A stretch of 64,000 nucleotides of DNA. Origin: Rubellimicrobium arenae. GTDB taxonomy: Bacteria > Pseudomonadota > Alphaproteobacteria > Rhodobacterales > Rhodobacteraceae. The number at the start of each line of letters is the position of its first letter. Position 1 is the stretch's first letter. Location: positions 394,324 through 458,323 of the forward strand of contig NZ_JAFMSS010000002.1 in assembly GCF_017916295.1 (NCBI RefSeq), written 5' to 3'. The position numbers and the translations under genes are program-made. This document shows positions 16,451 through 24,288 of this stretch, piece by piece. The notes under the pieces are model-generated. The model had not been told where the DNA came from and searched no databases. It saw only the letters and a list, made by a program, of their open reading frames with translations.

Positions 16451-16916
16451 CCAGGCCAAGACCGGGATCGCGCGCGCCGTGCCAGCGCAGGGCGGCGTGA
16501 CGCGCAAAGCGGTGCGTCAGACCCTTGCGCCGAGCCGAGGCGAGCTTCTGCTCCGGTGCCATCCGCACGATCTCGGCATCGTAATGGTCCGCGATGATGA
16601 GTCCCATGTCTTCGGGCAGGAGCTCCACGGGAAAATCCGCATCGACCGCCCAGAAGAAGCGGTCGCACCAGTCGAGATAGCCCTGCCACTTGCGGTCCGA
16701 CTGGAAGTCGGCGCGCGACGACTTGCATTCGACGACCCAGATCTCCCCCTTGGGGCCCAGCGCCATGACATCCACGCGCAGGCCGGGCGTGGGCGTCATC
16801 TCCTCGATGGTGACGAAGTCATGGGTGAGGAGGTGCCGGCAGACCCCACGCGCCAGCAGGACGCCCGGGCGCGGCGCGGGCGCCGGCAGATCGAGAGCGG
16901 GTTGAGGAAGCGGCAT
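16446..16916 (-). CDS. mmcB: MmcB family DNA repair protein
   Basis: A protein of 156 residues of the MmcB family, a nuclease-like (PD-(D/E)xK fold) protein found in alphaproteobacteria and linked in Caulobacter to survival of mitomycin C damage. The visible nuclease-like core is TIEEM, then RVDVMALGPKGEIWVVECK and the following SSRADFQSD. The frame stays open 205 codons further upstream, but that part runs antisense to ribE and is not coding. The ATG at 16916 gives the usual family length. The gene is divergent from ribE with a 117-bp gap. No clear SOS box (GTTC-N7-GTTC) was found upstream. Confidence 0.88.
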   Translation of the reverse strand: MPLPQPALDLPAPAPRPGVLLARGVCRHLLTHDFVTIEEMTPTPGLRVDVMALGPKGEIWVVECKSSRADFQSDRKWQGYLDWCDRFFWAVDADFPVELLPEDMGLIIADHYDAEIVRMAPEQKLASARRKGLTHRFARHAALRWHGARDPGLGLG

Positions 16917-17033
16917 TCGTCGAATCTCGCCGCTCCGTCGTTCCCGGTCAAGCGCGGCGCGGTCACATCCCCCGGCGCGGCGGTTGCGTCCCCGCGAGGG
17001 GCGGTCTAGCAACAGGCCCTGGAGGTCGTTCCC

Positions 17034-17636
17034 ATGTTCACAGGCATCGTCACCGATCAGGGCGAGATCCTCGCCGTCCAGCGCGAGGGGGACCTGCGCG
17101 CCCGCATCGCCACCAGCTACGACGTCGACCGCATCGACATCGGGGCTTCGATTTCCTGCGATGGCGTCTGCCTCACGGTGGTGGCCAAGGGCCACGAGCC
17201 ACGCCCCTGGTTCGAGGTGCAGGTCTCGGCCGAGACCTTGGACAAGACCAGCATCGGACACGATGGCTGGGCGCCGGGGCGGCGGATCAACCTCGAACGT
17301 GCCCTCAAGGTAGGCGACGAACTGGGGGGGCATATCGTGTCGGGTCACGTGGATGGCGTGGCCGAGGTGGTTTCGATCCGGGCCGAGGGGGACAGCACCC
17401 GCGTCACGCTGCGCGCGCCCGACTCGCTGGCCCGTTTCATCGCCCCGAAGGGATCCGTGGCGCTTGACGGCATCTCCCTGACCGTGAACGAGGTCGAGGG
17501 GGCGACCTTCGGGGTCAACCTGATCCCCCACACCAAGGAGGTGACCACTTGGGGAACCCTGCGGGAAGGGCAGCCGGTCAACCTCGAGATCGACACGATG
17601 GCGCGCTATGTCGCGCGGCTTCGGGAATGGGCCTGA
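17034..17636 (+). CDS. ribE: riboflavin synthase, alpha chain
   Basis: Last step of riboflavin synthesis: two molecules of 6,7-dimethyl-8-ribityllumazine give riboflavin and the pyrimidinedione. The 200 residues comprise two lumazine-binding barrels, opening with the hallmark MFTGIV and with GHIVSGHVDG near residue 98 starting the second repeat. LTVNE and NLIPHTKE in the second half are also typical. It begins the plus-strand riboflavin segment; the next gene overlaps its last 10 nt. The partner ribH lies 3.5 kb downstream, past an opposite-strand RTX gene. No FMN riboswitch was seen upstream. Confidence 0.95.
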   Translation: MFTGIVTDQGEILAVQREGDLRARIATSYDVDRIDIGASISCDGVCLTVVAKGHEPRPWFEVQVSAETLDKTSIGHDGWAPGRRINLERALKVGDELGGHIVSGHVDGVAEVVSIRAEGDSTRVTLRAPDSLARFIAPKGSVALDGISLTVNEVEGATFGVNLIPHTKEVTTWGTLREGQPVNLEIDTMARYVARLREWA

Positions 17637-18199
17637 CGCCCGGGCCCGGCCACAACGGCGGCCCGTCGCTGGACGACGGGATCTCTTGGCGCCGCTTCGC
17701 CTGGACGCAGGCCCGCGCCTCTCTTCTGCCGACGCTCCCGATCGAGGTCGTGCGCCTGAGGGTGTCCCGCGCGCGGGAGCTGGGCCTGCCCTATCGGACC
17801 TATGCCGGAATCCGCGCCAGCACGGGGCGGGATGTCATCGGGTTCCTCTTCTCGACCAACGCCTTGCAGCTGATCCGCCCGACGGACGTGCTGCCCCGGG
17901 ACCGGCGCGACCGTCTGTCGGCCCTGACCGGCTGCCAGCGCGTGGCGCTGGTCCAGCACCCGCTCGATCCAGGCCAGATCGCCACGACGGTCCCGCTCGA
18001 CGATGCCGTCGCGGCCCCGCCCCCGCACGAGCCTTGGTCCGCCACGCGCGACCGCCTCCGCGCCGTGCTGAGGGCTCGGGGGATGCCCGGCGACGGCGTC
18101 GTCCTCGTGGCGGAGACGGACCTCGAGCGGGAATGGTGCGAGATGGCCCGCCTTGCCGGCGTTCTCCGGGGCGACGCCTACTTCGCACCCCTGCCCTGA
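17627..18199 (+). CDS. uncharacterised protein translationally coupled to ribE
   Basis: A protein of 190 residues that I do not recognise by function. The ATG lies inside the last codons of ribE (10-nt overlap, different frame), which argues for coupled translation. It begins with a Gly/Pro/His-rich stretch, GPGHNGGPSLDDGISW, followed by a basic helical region, a central segment with NALQLIRPTDVLP, and a C-terminus with WSATRDRLRAVLRARGMPGD. From memory, similar proteins of about this size occur next to ribE in other Rhodobacterales. There is no signal peptide or membrane segment, and no nuclease or enzyme motif was identified. Confidence 0.8.
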   Translation: MGLTPGPGHNGGPSLDDGISWRRFAWTQARASLLPTLPIEVVRLRVSRARELGLPYRTYAGIRASTGRDVIGFLFSTNALQLIRPTDVLPRDRRDRLSALTGCQRVALVQHPLDPGQIATTVPLDDAVAAPPPHEPWSATRDRLRAVLRARGMPGDGVVLVAETDLEREWCEMARLAGVLRGDAYFAPLP

Positions 18200-18203
18200 C
18201 GTC

Positions 18204-19796
18204 TCAGACCCAGAGCTCGAAGTTCGACGCCGACAGCGACTCCACGCCGGCCAGCACCGCCACGGCCCGTGCGCTCGCGCCTCCGGTTCCGTCGCGGTCC
18301 CAATAGAGCGTGTCATTGGCGTCGTTGTAGACGAAGGTGCCCCGGCCGGTCGTTGCGGCCGTGCCGTTCACCAGGCGCAAGGTCGAAGTCATCCCGTCGA
18401 AGTTCTCGACCCGGAAGGCGAGATGGTCGTTCCCCGAAAAGTCGGTGATGCGGTCGGCCCGATCGAGGTGATCCTCCTCCCACCAGATGAAGGTGTCGGA
18501 ACCGCCGCCGCCGGTCATGCTGTCCGCCCCCCGGGCGCCCTCGAAGTCGTCAGCGCGGGCCGAGCCGCGGATGCGATCGTTTCCGTCACTGCCGGTGATC
18601 TGTTCGATGCCGATGGCGGTCTCCTTGTTGCCGAAGCCGTCATCGATGATCTGGCCTGCCGCAAGGCTCAGATCGACCCTGATCCCGGAGGGCTCCGGGC
18701 CGACGAACGAGCCCCGGAACTCCAGCCGGTCATGCCCTGCCCCGCCCTGATAGGTGTCGCGCCCCTCGCCACCCTGGAAGGCATTGTCCGCGCGGGAGCC
18801 GATGAAGCTGTCGCCGAAGCGCGTGCCCACGACATCCTCGATGTCGGTCACGGTATCCACGTTGCCGAAGCCATCACGGATCGTGCCGCGGATCGACCCT
18901 TTCGAGAAGGATGTTTCAAGATCTGCCCGGATCCCCAGCCAGCCGCCCTGCCAGTAGTCGTTGTCGTACTGGACCCGATCGTGGCCGTCATCGGTCGGCT
19001 GGCCGTCGACGTAGCTCCTGCGTCCCCCATTGAAGCTGTCCCGGCCCCGCAGGCCGCTGAACTCATCATCGCGATCGGCTCGCCCCCTGAACACGTCGCC
19101 GAAGCGCGAGCCCTCCGCCGCCTCGATGCCGTTGATCCGATCGCGCCCGCCCCATGGGTCCGTGACCGTGCCGGCCCTCAGGTCGATGACCGCGCCCCGG
19201 GTGGCGGTGATCCCGTTGTTGTAGGTCGTGTCCCGGAAGGTCAGGCGGTCGAAGCCGCCGCCGCCGTTGTAGGTGTCGTTGCCGATCCCACCCTCGACCT
19301 GGTCGTCCCCAGCCCCCAGATCGTAGATGTCCTGTCCGACATCCGCCCCCGCAAGCGTTTCCCAGTCGTCCCCGGACGTGCCCCTGATGACGTCGTTTCC
19401 GGTCATCAGGTGATCCCAGACGATGGAGCTGTTCGGCCAGGGTCCAGCGTCCGGGACCTCGGATCCGAAGACGTTCGAGTAGAATTGCGACAGGTCCTTG
19501 GACACGGGGGTCCCGCCGGCAAGATCGCCGAACGTGACGAGCGTGCGTCCCCGGTCGTCGGCGACCCGCACCTGGGACATGGTTCCAGCGACCGCGACGC
19601 CGTCCAGGTAGGAAAAGCCGGTTCCGCTCACGACAACGCTGTAGCCTTCGAAGTCCGTCCCAGGCCCGAGCGTGAACTTGAGCTGGGTGGCGCTTCGCAG
19701 GGTGACCTCGGTCCCTGCCCCGCGGGAGGCGTCGAACAGGTTGCCGGGCCATGAGTCCAACTGGGAAAAGCGTGCGGTGAGCGTGACGGTCGCCAT
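18204..19796 (-). CDS. RTX-type calcium-binding protein, probably secreted by a type I system
   Basis: Acidic protein of 530 residues with no N-terminal signal peptide. From about residue 125 onward it carries degenerate and canonical RTX nonapeptide blocks such as GGIGNDTYNGGGG, GRDTYQGGAGHD and GARGADSMTGGGGSDTF, which bind calcium and fold as parallel beta rolls after export. The first ~120 residues lack repeats and could be a functional domain of unknown type. The C-terminus ends in hydrophobic FELWV, compatible with a type I signal. No HlyB/HlyD/TolC homologue is in the window. The gene interrupts the riboflavin genes on the opposite strand, four bases after the previous gene's stop. The start has a CGGGGGG ribosome-binding stretch. 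Confidence 0.85.
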   Translation of the reverse strand: MATVTLTARFSQLDSWPGNLFDASRGAGTEVTLRSATQLKFTLGPGTDFEGYSVVVSGTGFSYLDGVAVAGTMSQVRVADDRGRTLVTFGDLAGGTPVSKDLSQFYSNVFGSEVPDAGPWPNSSIVWDHLMTGNDVIRGTSGDDWETLAGADVGQDIYDLGAGDDQVEGGIGNDTYNGGGGFDRLTFRDTTYNNGITATRGAVIDLRAGTVTDPWGGRDRINGIEAAEGSRFGDVFRGRADRDDEFSGLRGRDSFNGGRRSYVDGQPTDDGHDRVQYDNDYWQGGWLGIRADLETSFSKGSIRGTIRDGFGNVDTVTDIEDVVGTRFGDSFIGSRADNAFQGGEGRDTYQGGAGHDRLEFRGSFVGPEPSGIRVDLSLAAGQIIDDGFGNKETAIGIEQITGSDGNDRIRGSARADDFEGARGADSMTGGGGSDTFIWWEEDHLDRADRITDFSGNDHLAFRVENFDGMTSTLRLVNGTAATTGRGTFVYNDANDTLYWDRDGTGGASARAVAVLAGVESLSASNFELWV

Positions 19797-19862
19797 CGTG
19801 TGTCCCCCCGGGAACTCCGCGATGCCGGATGCGCGCAGACATGGCGGACTTGTTGAACAGGT

Positions 19863-19876
19863 ACAGGCGCGCCTGT
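19863..19876. promoter_or_regulatory. 14-bp perfect palindrome between RTX gene and ribBX
   Basis: ACAGGCGCGCCTGT is self-complementary over 14 bp. It sits in the 232-bp divergent gap, 67 bp from the RTX start and 150 bp from the ribBX start. An operator for either gene is possible, but nothing in the sequence proves it. Confidence 0.35.
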
Positions 19877-20028
19877 GTGAACCCTACCACGTTCGGACCA
19901 TCCCGGCACTTGGCCTTTTGGCGGCGGCCGACCGGCGCAACCCTGCGTTCGTTTCGGCACAGGGTCCGTGCGCCCCTTCCAAATCCGGGGCGTGTCGGCT
20001 AACTGCGGCACAACAGGAGCCCCGCGTC

Positions 20029-21156
20029 ATGACCATCACCTATGAAGAACCCGGCCCCGTCGAACGCGACTGGGCGACTGCCATCTCGCCGGTCGAAGAG
20101 ATCATCGAGGAGGCGCGCAACGGGCGGATGGTGGTCCTGGTGGACCATGAGGACCGCGAAAACGAGGGTGACGTGATCATCCCGGCCCAGCTCTGCACGC
20201 CGGAGGCTGTCAACTTCATGGCGCGCGAGTGCCGGGGCCTGATCTGCCTCGCGCTGACCGAGAAGCGGGTGGACCAGCTCGGCCTGCCGCTGATGGCGGC
20301 GCAGAACTCCTCGCGCCACGAGACGGCCTTCACGGTGTCCATCGAGGCGCGCGAAGGCATCTCGACGGGGATCTCGGCGCATGACCGCGCCCGCACCATC
20401 GCCGTGGCCATCGACGCGAGCCACGGGCGCGAGGACCTGGCCACACCGGGGCACGTCTTCCCCCTGCGCGCCCGCGATGGCGGCGTGCTGGTGCGGGCAG
20501 GCCATACCGAGGCGGCCGTGGACCTGGCCCGGCTTGCCGGCCTCAACCCGTCGGGCGTAATCTGCGAGGTCATGAACGAGGACGGCACCATGGCGCGCCT
20601 GCCCGAGCTGGTGGCCTTCGCGCAGCGTCACGGCCTCAAGGTCGGCACGATCTCGGACCTCATCGCTTACCGGCGCCGCCATGACAATCTGGTGCGCGTC
20701 ATCTCCGAGCGTGCCATCCAGTCCGAGTTCGGGGGCGAATGGACGCTCCGCGTCTACGCCGACCAGATCCAGGGCGCCGAGCACATCGCGCTCGTCAAGG
20801 GCGACCTGTCGGGGCCCGAGCCTGTCCTCGTCCGGATGCACGCCTTCGATCCGCTCCTCGACATCGTGGGGACCGGCAGCCAGGGCCGCGCCCACGAGTT
20901 CCAGGACGCCATGCACCTGATCGCACGGGAAGGCCGGGGCGTGCTGGTGCTGCTGCGCGATCTGCAGATGAAGCTGGCCGGCGAGGCGGATGCCGCGCCC
21001 CAGACCTTGCGCCAGTACGGCCTGGGCGCGCAGATCCTGTCCTCTCTCGGGTTGTCCCGCATCATCCTGCTGAGCAACTCTCCCAAGCCCCGCATCGTGG
21101 GGCTCGATGCCTATGGGCTCGACATCGTGGGCACGCAGAAGATTTCGGAGGGCTGA
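20029..21156 (+). CDS. ribB: 3,4-dihydroxy-2-butanone 4-phosphate synthase fused to a degenerate GTP cyclohydrolase II domain (RibBX type)
   Basis: Makes the four-carbon precursor of riboflavin from ribulose 5-phosphate. Of 375 residues, the N-terminal ~210 are a complete DHBP synthase with DHEDRENEGD near residue 41, GHVFPLRA and GHTEAAVDL. The C-terminal ~150 residues resemble RibA, but the zinc and catalytic region normally reading ECLTGDVFGS...RCDCG is replaced near 269-290 by HAFDPLLDIVGTGSQ and RAHEF, without any cysteine. It therefore should not act as GTP cyclohydrolase II. This matches the RibBX variant described in Proteobacteria, whose second domain has no known role. ATG follows AGGAG; ribH starts one base after its stop. 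A separate ribA must exist elsewhere. Confidence 0.92.
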   Translation: MTITYEEPGPVERDWATAISPVEEIIEEARNGRMVVLVDHEDRENEGDVIIPAQLCTPEAVNFMARECRGLICLALTEKRVDQLGLPLMAAQNSSRHETAFTVSIEAREGISTGISAHDRARTIAVAIDASHGREDLATPGHVFPLRARDGGVLVRAGHTEAAVDLARLAGLNPSGVICEVMNEDGTMARLPELVAFAQRHGLKVGTISDLIAYRRRHDNLVRVISERAIQSEFGGEWTLRVYADQIQGAEHIALVKGDLSGPEPVLVRMHAFDPLLDIVGTGSQGRAHEFQDAMHLIAREGRGVLVLLRDLQMKLAGEADAAPQTLRQYGLGAQILSSLGLSRIILLSNSPKPRIVGLDAYGLDIVGTQKISEG

Positions 21157-21157
21157 C

Positions 21158-21679
21158 ATGGCCGGATCGCAGACCCAAGGCCTCGAACGGGGCCGCTTCG
21201 ACGGGAAGCCCGTCAAGGTTCTCATCGTCGTTGCCCCCTACTACCGCGACATCTCCGATGCGCTGCTCGAAGGGGCGCGGACCGAGATCGAGGCCTGGGG
21301 CGCCACGCACGAGACGGCCGAGGTTCCCGGTGCCCTGGAGATCGCGCCTGCCATCGCCATGGCCGCCCGTCTGGGCGAGTTCCAGGCCTTCGTGGCCCTG
21401 GGCTGCGTGATCCGGGGCGAGACCACCCATTACGATACCGTGGTGGAGGAATCCGCCCATGGCATCACCCTGCTCGGGCTCCAGGGTCATTGCATCGGCA
21501 ACGGCATCCTGACCGTCGAGAACGAGGAGCAGGCGCGGGTCCGCGCCAATCCGCAGGACCAGAACAAGGGCGGCGGCGCTGCGGCGGCGGCGCTCCATCT
21601 GGTCCAGCTCTCGCGGCGCTGGACGCGGGCCGAGAAAGGCCTGGGCTTCCTGCGCGATCGGTTGGGAGCCACGGAATGA
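21158..21679 (+). CDS. ribH: 6,7-dimethyl-8-ribityllumazine synthase
   Basis: Condenses 5-amino-6-ribitylaminouracil with dihydroxybutanone phosphate to lumazine, the substrate of RibE, usually in an icosahedral or pentameric assembly. In 173 residues the family marks are VAPYYRDISDALLEGA, VPGALEIAPA, ALGCVIRGET with the following THYD, and NPQDQNKGGGAA near the end. The ATG is preceded by GGAGGG within the end of ribBX. Its stop overlaps the start of nusB (ATGA), so ribBX, ribH and nusB form one tight operon. Confidence 0.96.
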   Translation: MAGSQTQGLERGRFDGKPVKVLIVVAPYYRDISDALLEGARTEIEAWGATHETAEVPGALEIAPAIAMAARLGEFQAFVALGCVIRGETTHYDTVVEESAHGITLLGLQGHCIGNGILTVENEEQARVRANPQDQNKGGGAAAAALHLVQLSRRWTRAEKGLGFLRDRLGATE

Positions 21680-22140
21680 AGCCCGAGGAAAAGCGCCGGA
21701 TGCGCTCGGCCGCGCGGTTCTACGCCGTGCAGGCCCTGTTCCAGATGGAAGCGTCGGGCGTCACGGTGGACACCGTGGCCCGGGAATTCGAGACTCATCG
21801 CTTTGGCGAGGTGATGGACGGCGTGGAACTGTCCGAGGGTCATGTGGACCTGTTCCGGAAGATCACGTCCGAAGCGGTGAACCATCAGGCCCGCATCGAC
21901 CAGATGACCGACCGGGCGCTGGTCGCGAAATGGCCCATCGATCGCATCGACCCAACGCTTCGCGCGGTGTTCCGGGCGGCGGGGGCCGAACTGGTCGCCC
22001 ATGATACCCCGCCGAAGGTGGTCATCACGGAATACCTGAGCATCGCGGACGCCTTCTACCCCGAGGGCCGGGAAAAGGCCTTCGTGAACGCCGTGCTCGA
22101 CCACATGGCTCGCGAGGCCCATCCAGAGGCCTTCCGGTAA
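21676..22140 (+). CDS. nusB: transcription antitermination protein NusB
   Basis: RNA-binding factor of 154 residues that works with NusE (S10) on boxA sites to keep RNA polymerase processive on rRNA operons. It is all-helical; ARFYAVQALFQME near residue 10 and the KVVITEYLSIADAF segment with GREKAFVNAVLD near the C-terminus are the family marks. The ATG overlaps the ribH stop by 4 nt. The link of ribH to nusB is widespread in bacteria. It is the last plus-strand gene of this operon and faces ribD across a 485-bp gap. Confidence 0.95.
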   Translation: MKPEEKRRMRSAARFYAVQALFQMEASGVTVDTVAREFETHRFGEVMDGVELSEGHVDLFRKITSEAVNHQARIDQMTDRALVAKWPIDRIDPTLRAVFRAAGAELVAHDTPPKVVITEYLSIADAFYPEGREKAFVNAVLDHMAREAHPEAFR

Positions 22141-22625
22141 GCCGATCCGCCCGAGGCTCCTCCAAACGCGCTCGGGCCGTCGGGCAGCCTCGGACGACGC
22201 GGCGAAGGACCGCGGGCTCGTTCCTATGGAGCGGTGTAGGACGACAGTCGGCGGTTGGATATCCGCCATGCTCCCGACCGTCTTGCCCCATGCAAGCCGC
22301 AGCCAGAGCGTCTGCCGTCAGGAGAGATCCCTGCCAGTTTGACCGAGCCAGCGCCCCACAGGGCAGCGCTGCCGTCCGGCAGGAAAGTGGCGGGAACCGC
22401 GGCAACCGTGTGGGTGACGTTTCCCGAGGACCTGTGCATACAGGTGGGCGTCAGGTGATCAGGCCAGAACCTGACCAGAGCCGACTCCCTCGGAGTCATT
22501 ATAGGCCACTGGAATCGAACCCGTTCACGAGAGGGGCAGAAGCCCGCCGTCGATCAAGGTAGGTGCACCCACCGGGGGCCGCAAGGGGCCTGACGCCGGG
22601 TCGCGTAAGGAACCGGACTCCGCCT
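22141..22625. other. intergenic region between nusB and ribD
   Basis: 485 bp between convergent genes with no supported gene. An 8-bp inverted repeat CCGAGGCT (22151-22158) / AGCCTCGG (22186-22193) with nested smaller stems follows nusB and may end its transcript. A second small hairpin GACTCC-CTC-GGAGTC is at 22483-22497. Near 22515, on the minus strand, GGGTTCGATTCC resembles a tRNA T arm, but no cloverleaf can be built around it. Confidence 0.4.
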
Positions 22626-23711
22626 TCACTCGCGCACCCAGCGGCTCATGACATCGTCACCGATGGGCCGCAGGTCCGTCAGGCGGAGGCGCGGTGCATC
22701 GGCCAGTCGCTCTGACCCAAGGCGCCCCAGCATCGCCCGGCCCTGGGACCCCAGGGCCATTCCAGCCTGAAAGAGCACGAGTTCATCCACGAGGTTGGCC
22801 TGCAGGAGACCGGCAGCGACCTGCCCCCCGCCCTCGCAGAAGACTCGCGTGATGCCTTGGCCCGCCAGGACGCCCAACGCCGCCCGGAGGTCGAGACCAT
22901 CCCTCGTGTCCGGGCAGGGCAGGCAGATGGCTCCGGCGGCGTCCCAGGGCCCGGCGTCCGCACCATGGCGATGAAGAAGCCAGAGCGGGACCGCCCGCGC
23001 CGTCCGGGCCAACTGCCCGTCGAGCGGCAGATCCAGGTCGCGGCTCAGAACGACCCGCACAGGGTCAGGTCGCTCGCCCATGCCACGAACGGTCAGCAGG
23101 GGGTCGTCGGCCCGCGCCGTCCCTCCGCCCACCATCACGGCGTCCGATTTCGCCCGGAGCGCATGGACCATGGCACGCGCGGCCGGTCCGGTGATCCACT
23201 GGCTTTCCCCGGTCGCAGTCGCGATGCGACCGTCGAGGGTCGAGGCCAGCTTCAGGGTCACGAAGGGCCGACCCGATGTCACGCGCAGAAGGAACCCCGC
23301 GTGATCGCGCCTCGCCTCCTCGCCCCGCACTCCCACGGTGACCGCGATTCCGGCCGCCTCCAAGATCGCGATGCCACGGCCGGCCACCCGGGGATCGGGA
23401 TCGCCCGTCGCGACGACCACCCGTGCCACGCCGGCAGCGACCAACGCCTCGGCGCAAGGTGGCGTCCGTCCGTGGTGGGCACAGGGCTCGAGCGTCACAT
23501 AGGCCGTCGCGCCGCGCGCGTCGCCGGCTTGGGCCAGGGCCTGCGTTTCCCCGTGCGGCCGCCCGCCATCCGCCGTCCAGCCACGGCCAAGCACCCGGCC
23601 CTCCCGGACGATGACGCATCCCACGGCCGGGTTGGGCCAGACCCGCCCCAGCCCGCGCCGCCCCAGCGCAAGGGCAAGGGTCATCCAGCGGTCATCCTCT
23701 TCGGCCGTCAC
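22626..23711 (-). CDS. ribD: bifunctional pyrimidine deaminase/reductase RibD
   Basis: Deaminates and reduces the pyrimidine intermediate of riboflavin synthesis. In 361 residues the N-terminal deaminase domain supplies zinc ligands H53 (in HGET instead of the more common HAE, with E55 as catalytic acid), C77 and C86 (PCAHHGRTPPC). The reductase domain follows from ~145 with TLKLASTLDGRIAT and FCEGGGQVAAGLL. The GTG start overlaps the nrdR stop by 4 nt. The pair is on the strand opposite to ribE/ribBX/ribH, whereas related genomes usually keep nrdR-ribD-ribE in line. Confidence 0.95.
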   Translation of the reverse strand: MTAEEDDRWMTLALALGRRGLGRVWPNPAVGCVIVREGRVLGRGWTADGGRPHGETQALAQAGDARGATAYVTLEPCAHHGRTPPCAEALVAAGVARVVVATGDPDPRVAGRGIAILEAAGIAVTVGVRGEEARRDHAGFLLRVTSGRPFVTLKLASTLDGRIATATGESQWITGPAARAMVHALRAKSDAVMVGGGTARADDPLLTVRGMGERPDPVRVVLSRDLDLPLDGQLARTARAVPLWLLHRHGADAGPWDAAGAICLPCPDTRDGLDLRAALGVLAGQGITRVFCEGGGQVAAGLLQANLVDELVLFQAGMALGSQGRAMLGRLGSERLADAPRLRLTDLRPIGDDVMSRWVRE

Positions 23712-24175
23712 GCCTCGGGAGTCTCCTGGGGGCGAAGCTCCGCCATGAACCGGTCGAAGTCGCCGACCGCCTGGAAGTTCATGTAGACCGAGGCAAAGCG
23801 CACATAGGCCACCGTATCGATCCGGGCGAGCGTTTCCATGACGATCTCCCCGATCTGCCGCGAGGAGATGTCCGTTTCCCCCAGCGACTCGAGCCGCCGC
23901 ACGATGCCGGACACCATCTGATCGATCCGATCCGGCTCGACGGGACGCTTCTGCAAGGCGATGCGGATCGACCGCTCCAGCTTGCCCCGATCGAAATCCT
24001 CCCGCCGTCCGTTCGCCTTGAGCACCACCAGATCGCGAAGCTGGACCCGTTCATAGGTCGTGAACCGCCCCCCGCAGGCTGCGCAGAAGCGGCGGCGGCG
24101 GATCGCCACATGGTCCTCGGCCGGACGCGAGTCCTTGACCTGGGTGTCGACGTTTCCACAAAAGGGGCAGCGCAT
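23708..24175 (-). CDS. nrdR: transcriptional repressor NrdR
   Basis: ATP/dATP-sensing repressor of ribonucleotide reductase genes, 155 residues. A zinc ribbon at the N-terminus uses C3, C6, C31 and C34, followed by an ATP-cone domain (residues ~48-138) with VVLKANGRREDFDR at its start. It precedes ribD with a GTGA overlap. No NrdR box was looked for genome-wide; the ribonucleotide reductase genes are not in the window. Confidence 0.96.
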   Translation of the reverse strand: MRCPFCGNVDTQVKDSRPAEDHVAIRRRRFCAACGGRFTTYERVQLRDLVVLKANGRREDFDRGKLERSIRIALQKRPVEPDRIDQMVSGIVRRLESLGETDISSRQIGEIVMETLARIDTVAYVRFASVYMNFQAVGDFDRFMAELRPQETPEA

Positions 24176-24288
24176 GGTCCGGTCTTTGTCCTGTCCTGCG
24201 CCGCAGCATAGAAAGCGTGGCAGCCATTGTGTAGTCGGGATTTCTGGCGCCTAGATGATGGGCCCCGTCCCGCATGAATACGGTTGGG

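Noticed and set aside
16900..17033. An FMN riboswitch or SOS box before ribE/mmcB
   Set aside because: No conserved riboswitch core and no GTTC-N7-GTTC pair could be found.
19157..21156. Bifunctional RibBA with active GTP cyclohydrolase II
   Set aside because: All zinc-binding cysteines of the second domain are missing, so the call was changed to RibBX.
22500..22560. A tRNA or tmRNA remnant around a T-arm-like GGGTTCGATTCC
   Set aside because: The T stem has a mismatch and no acceptor, D or anticodon arm can be paired around it.
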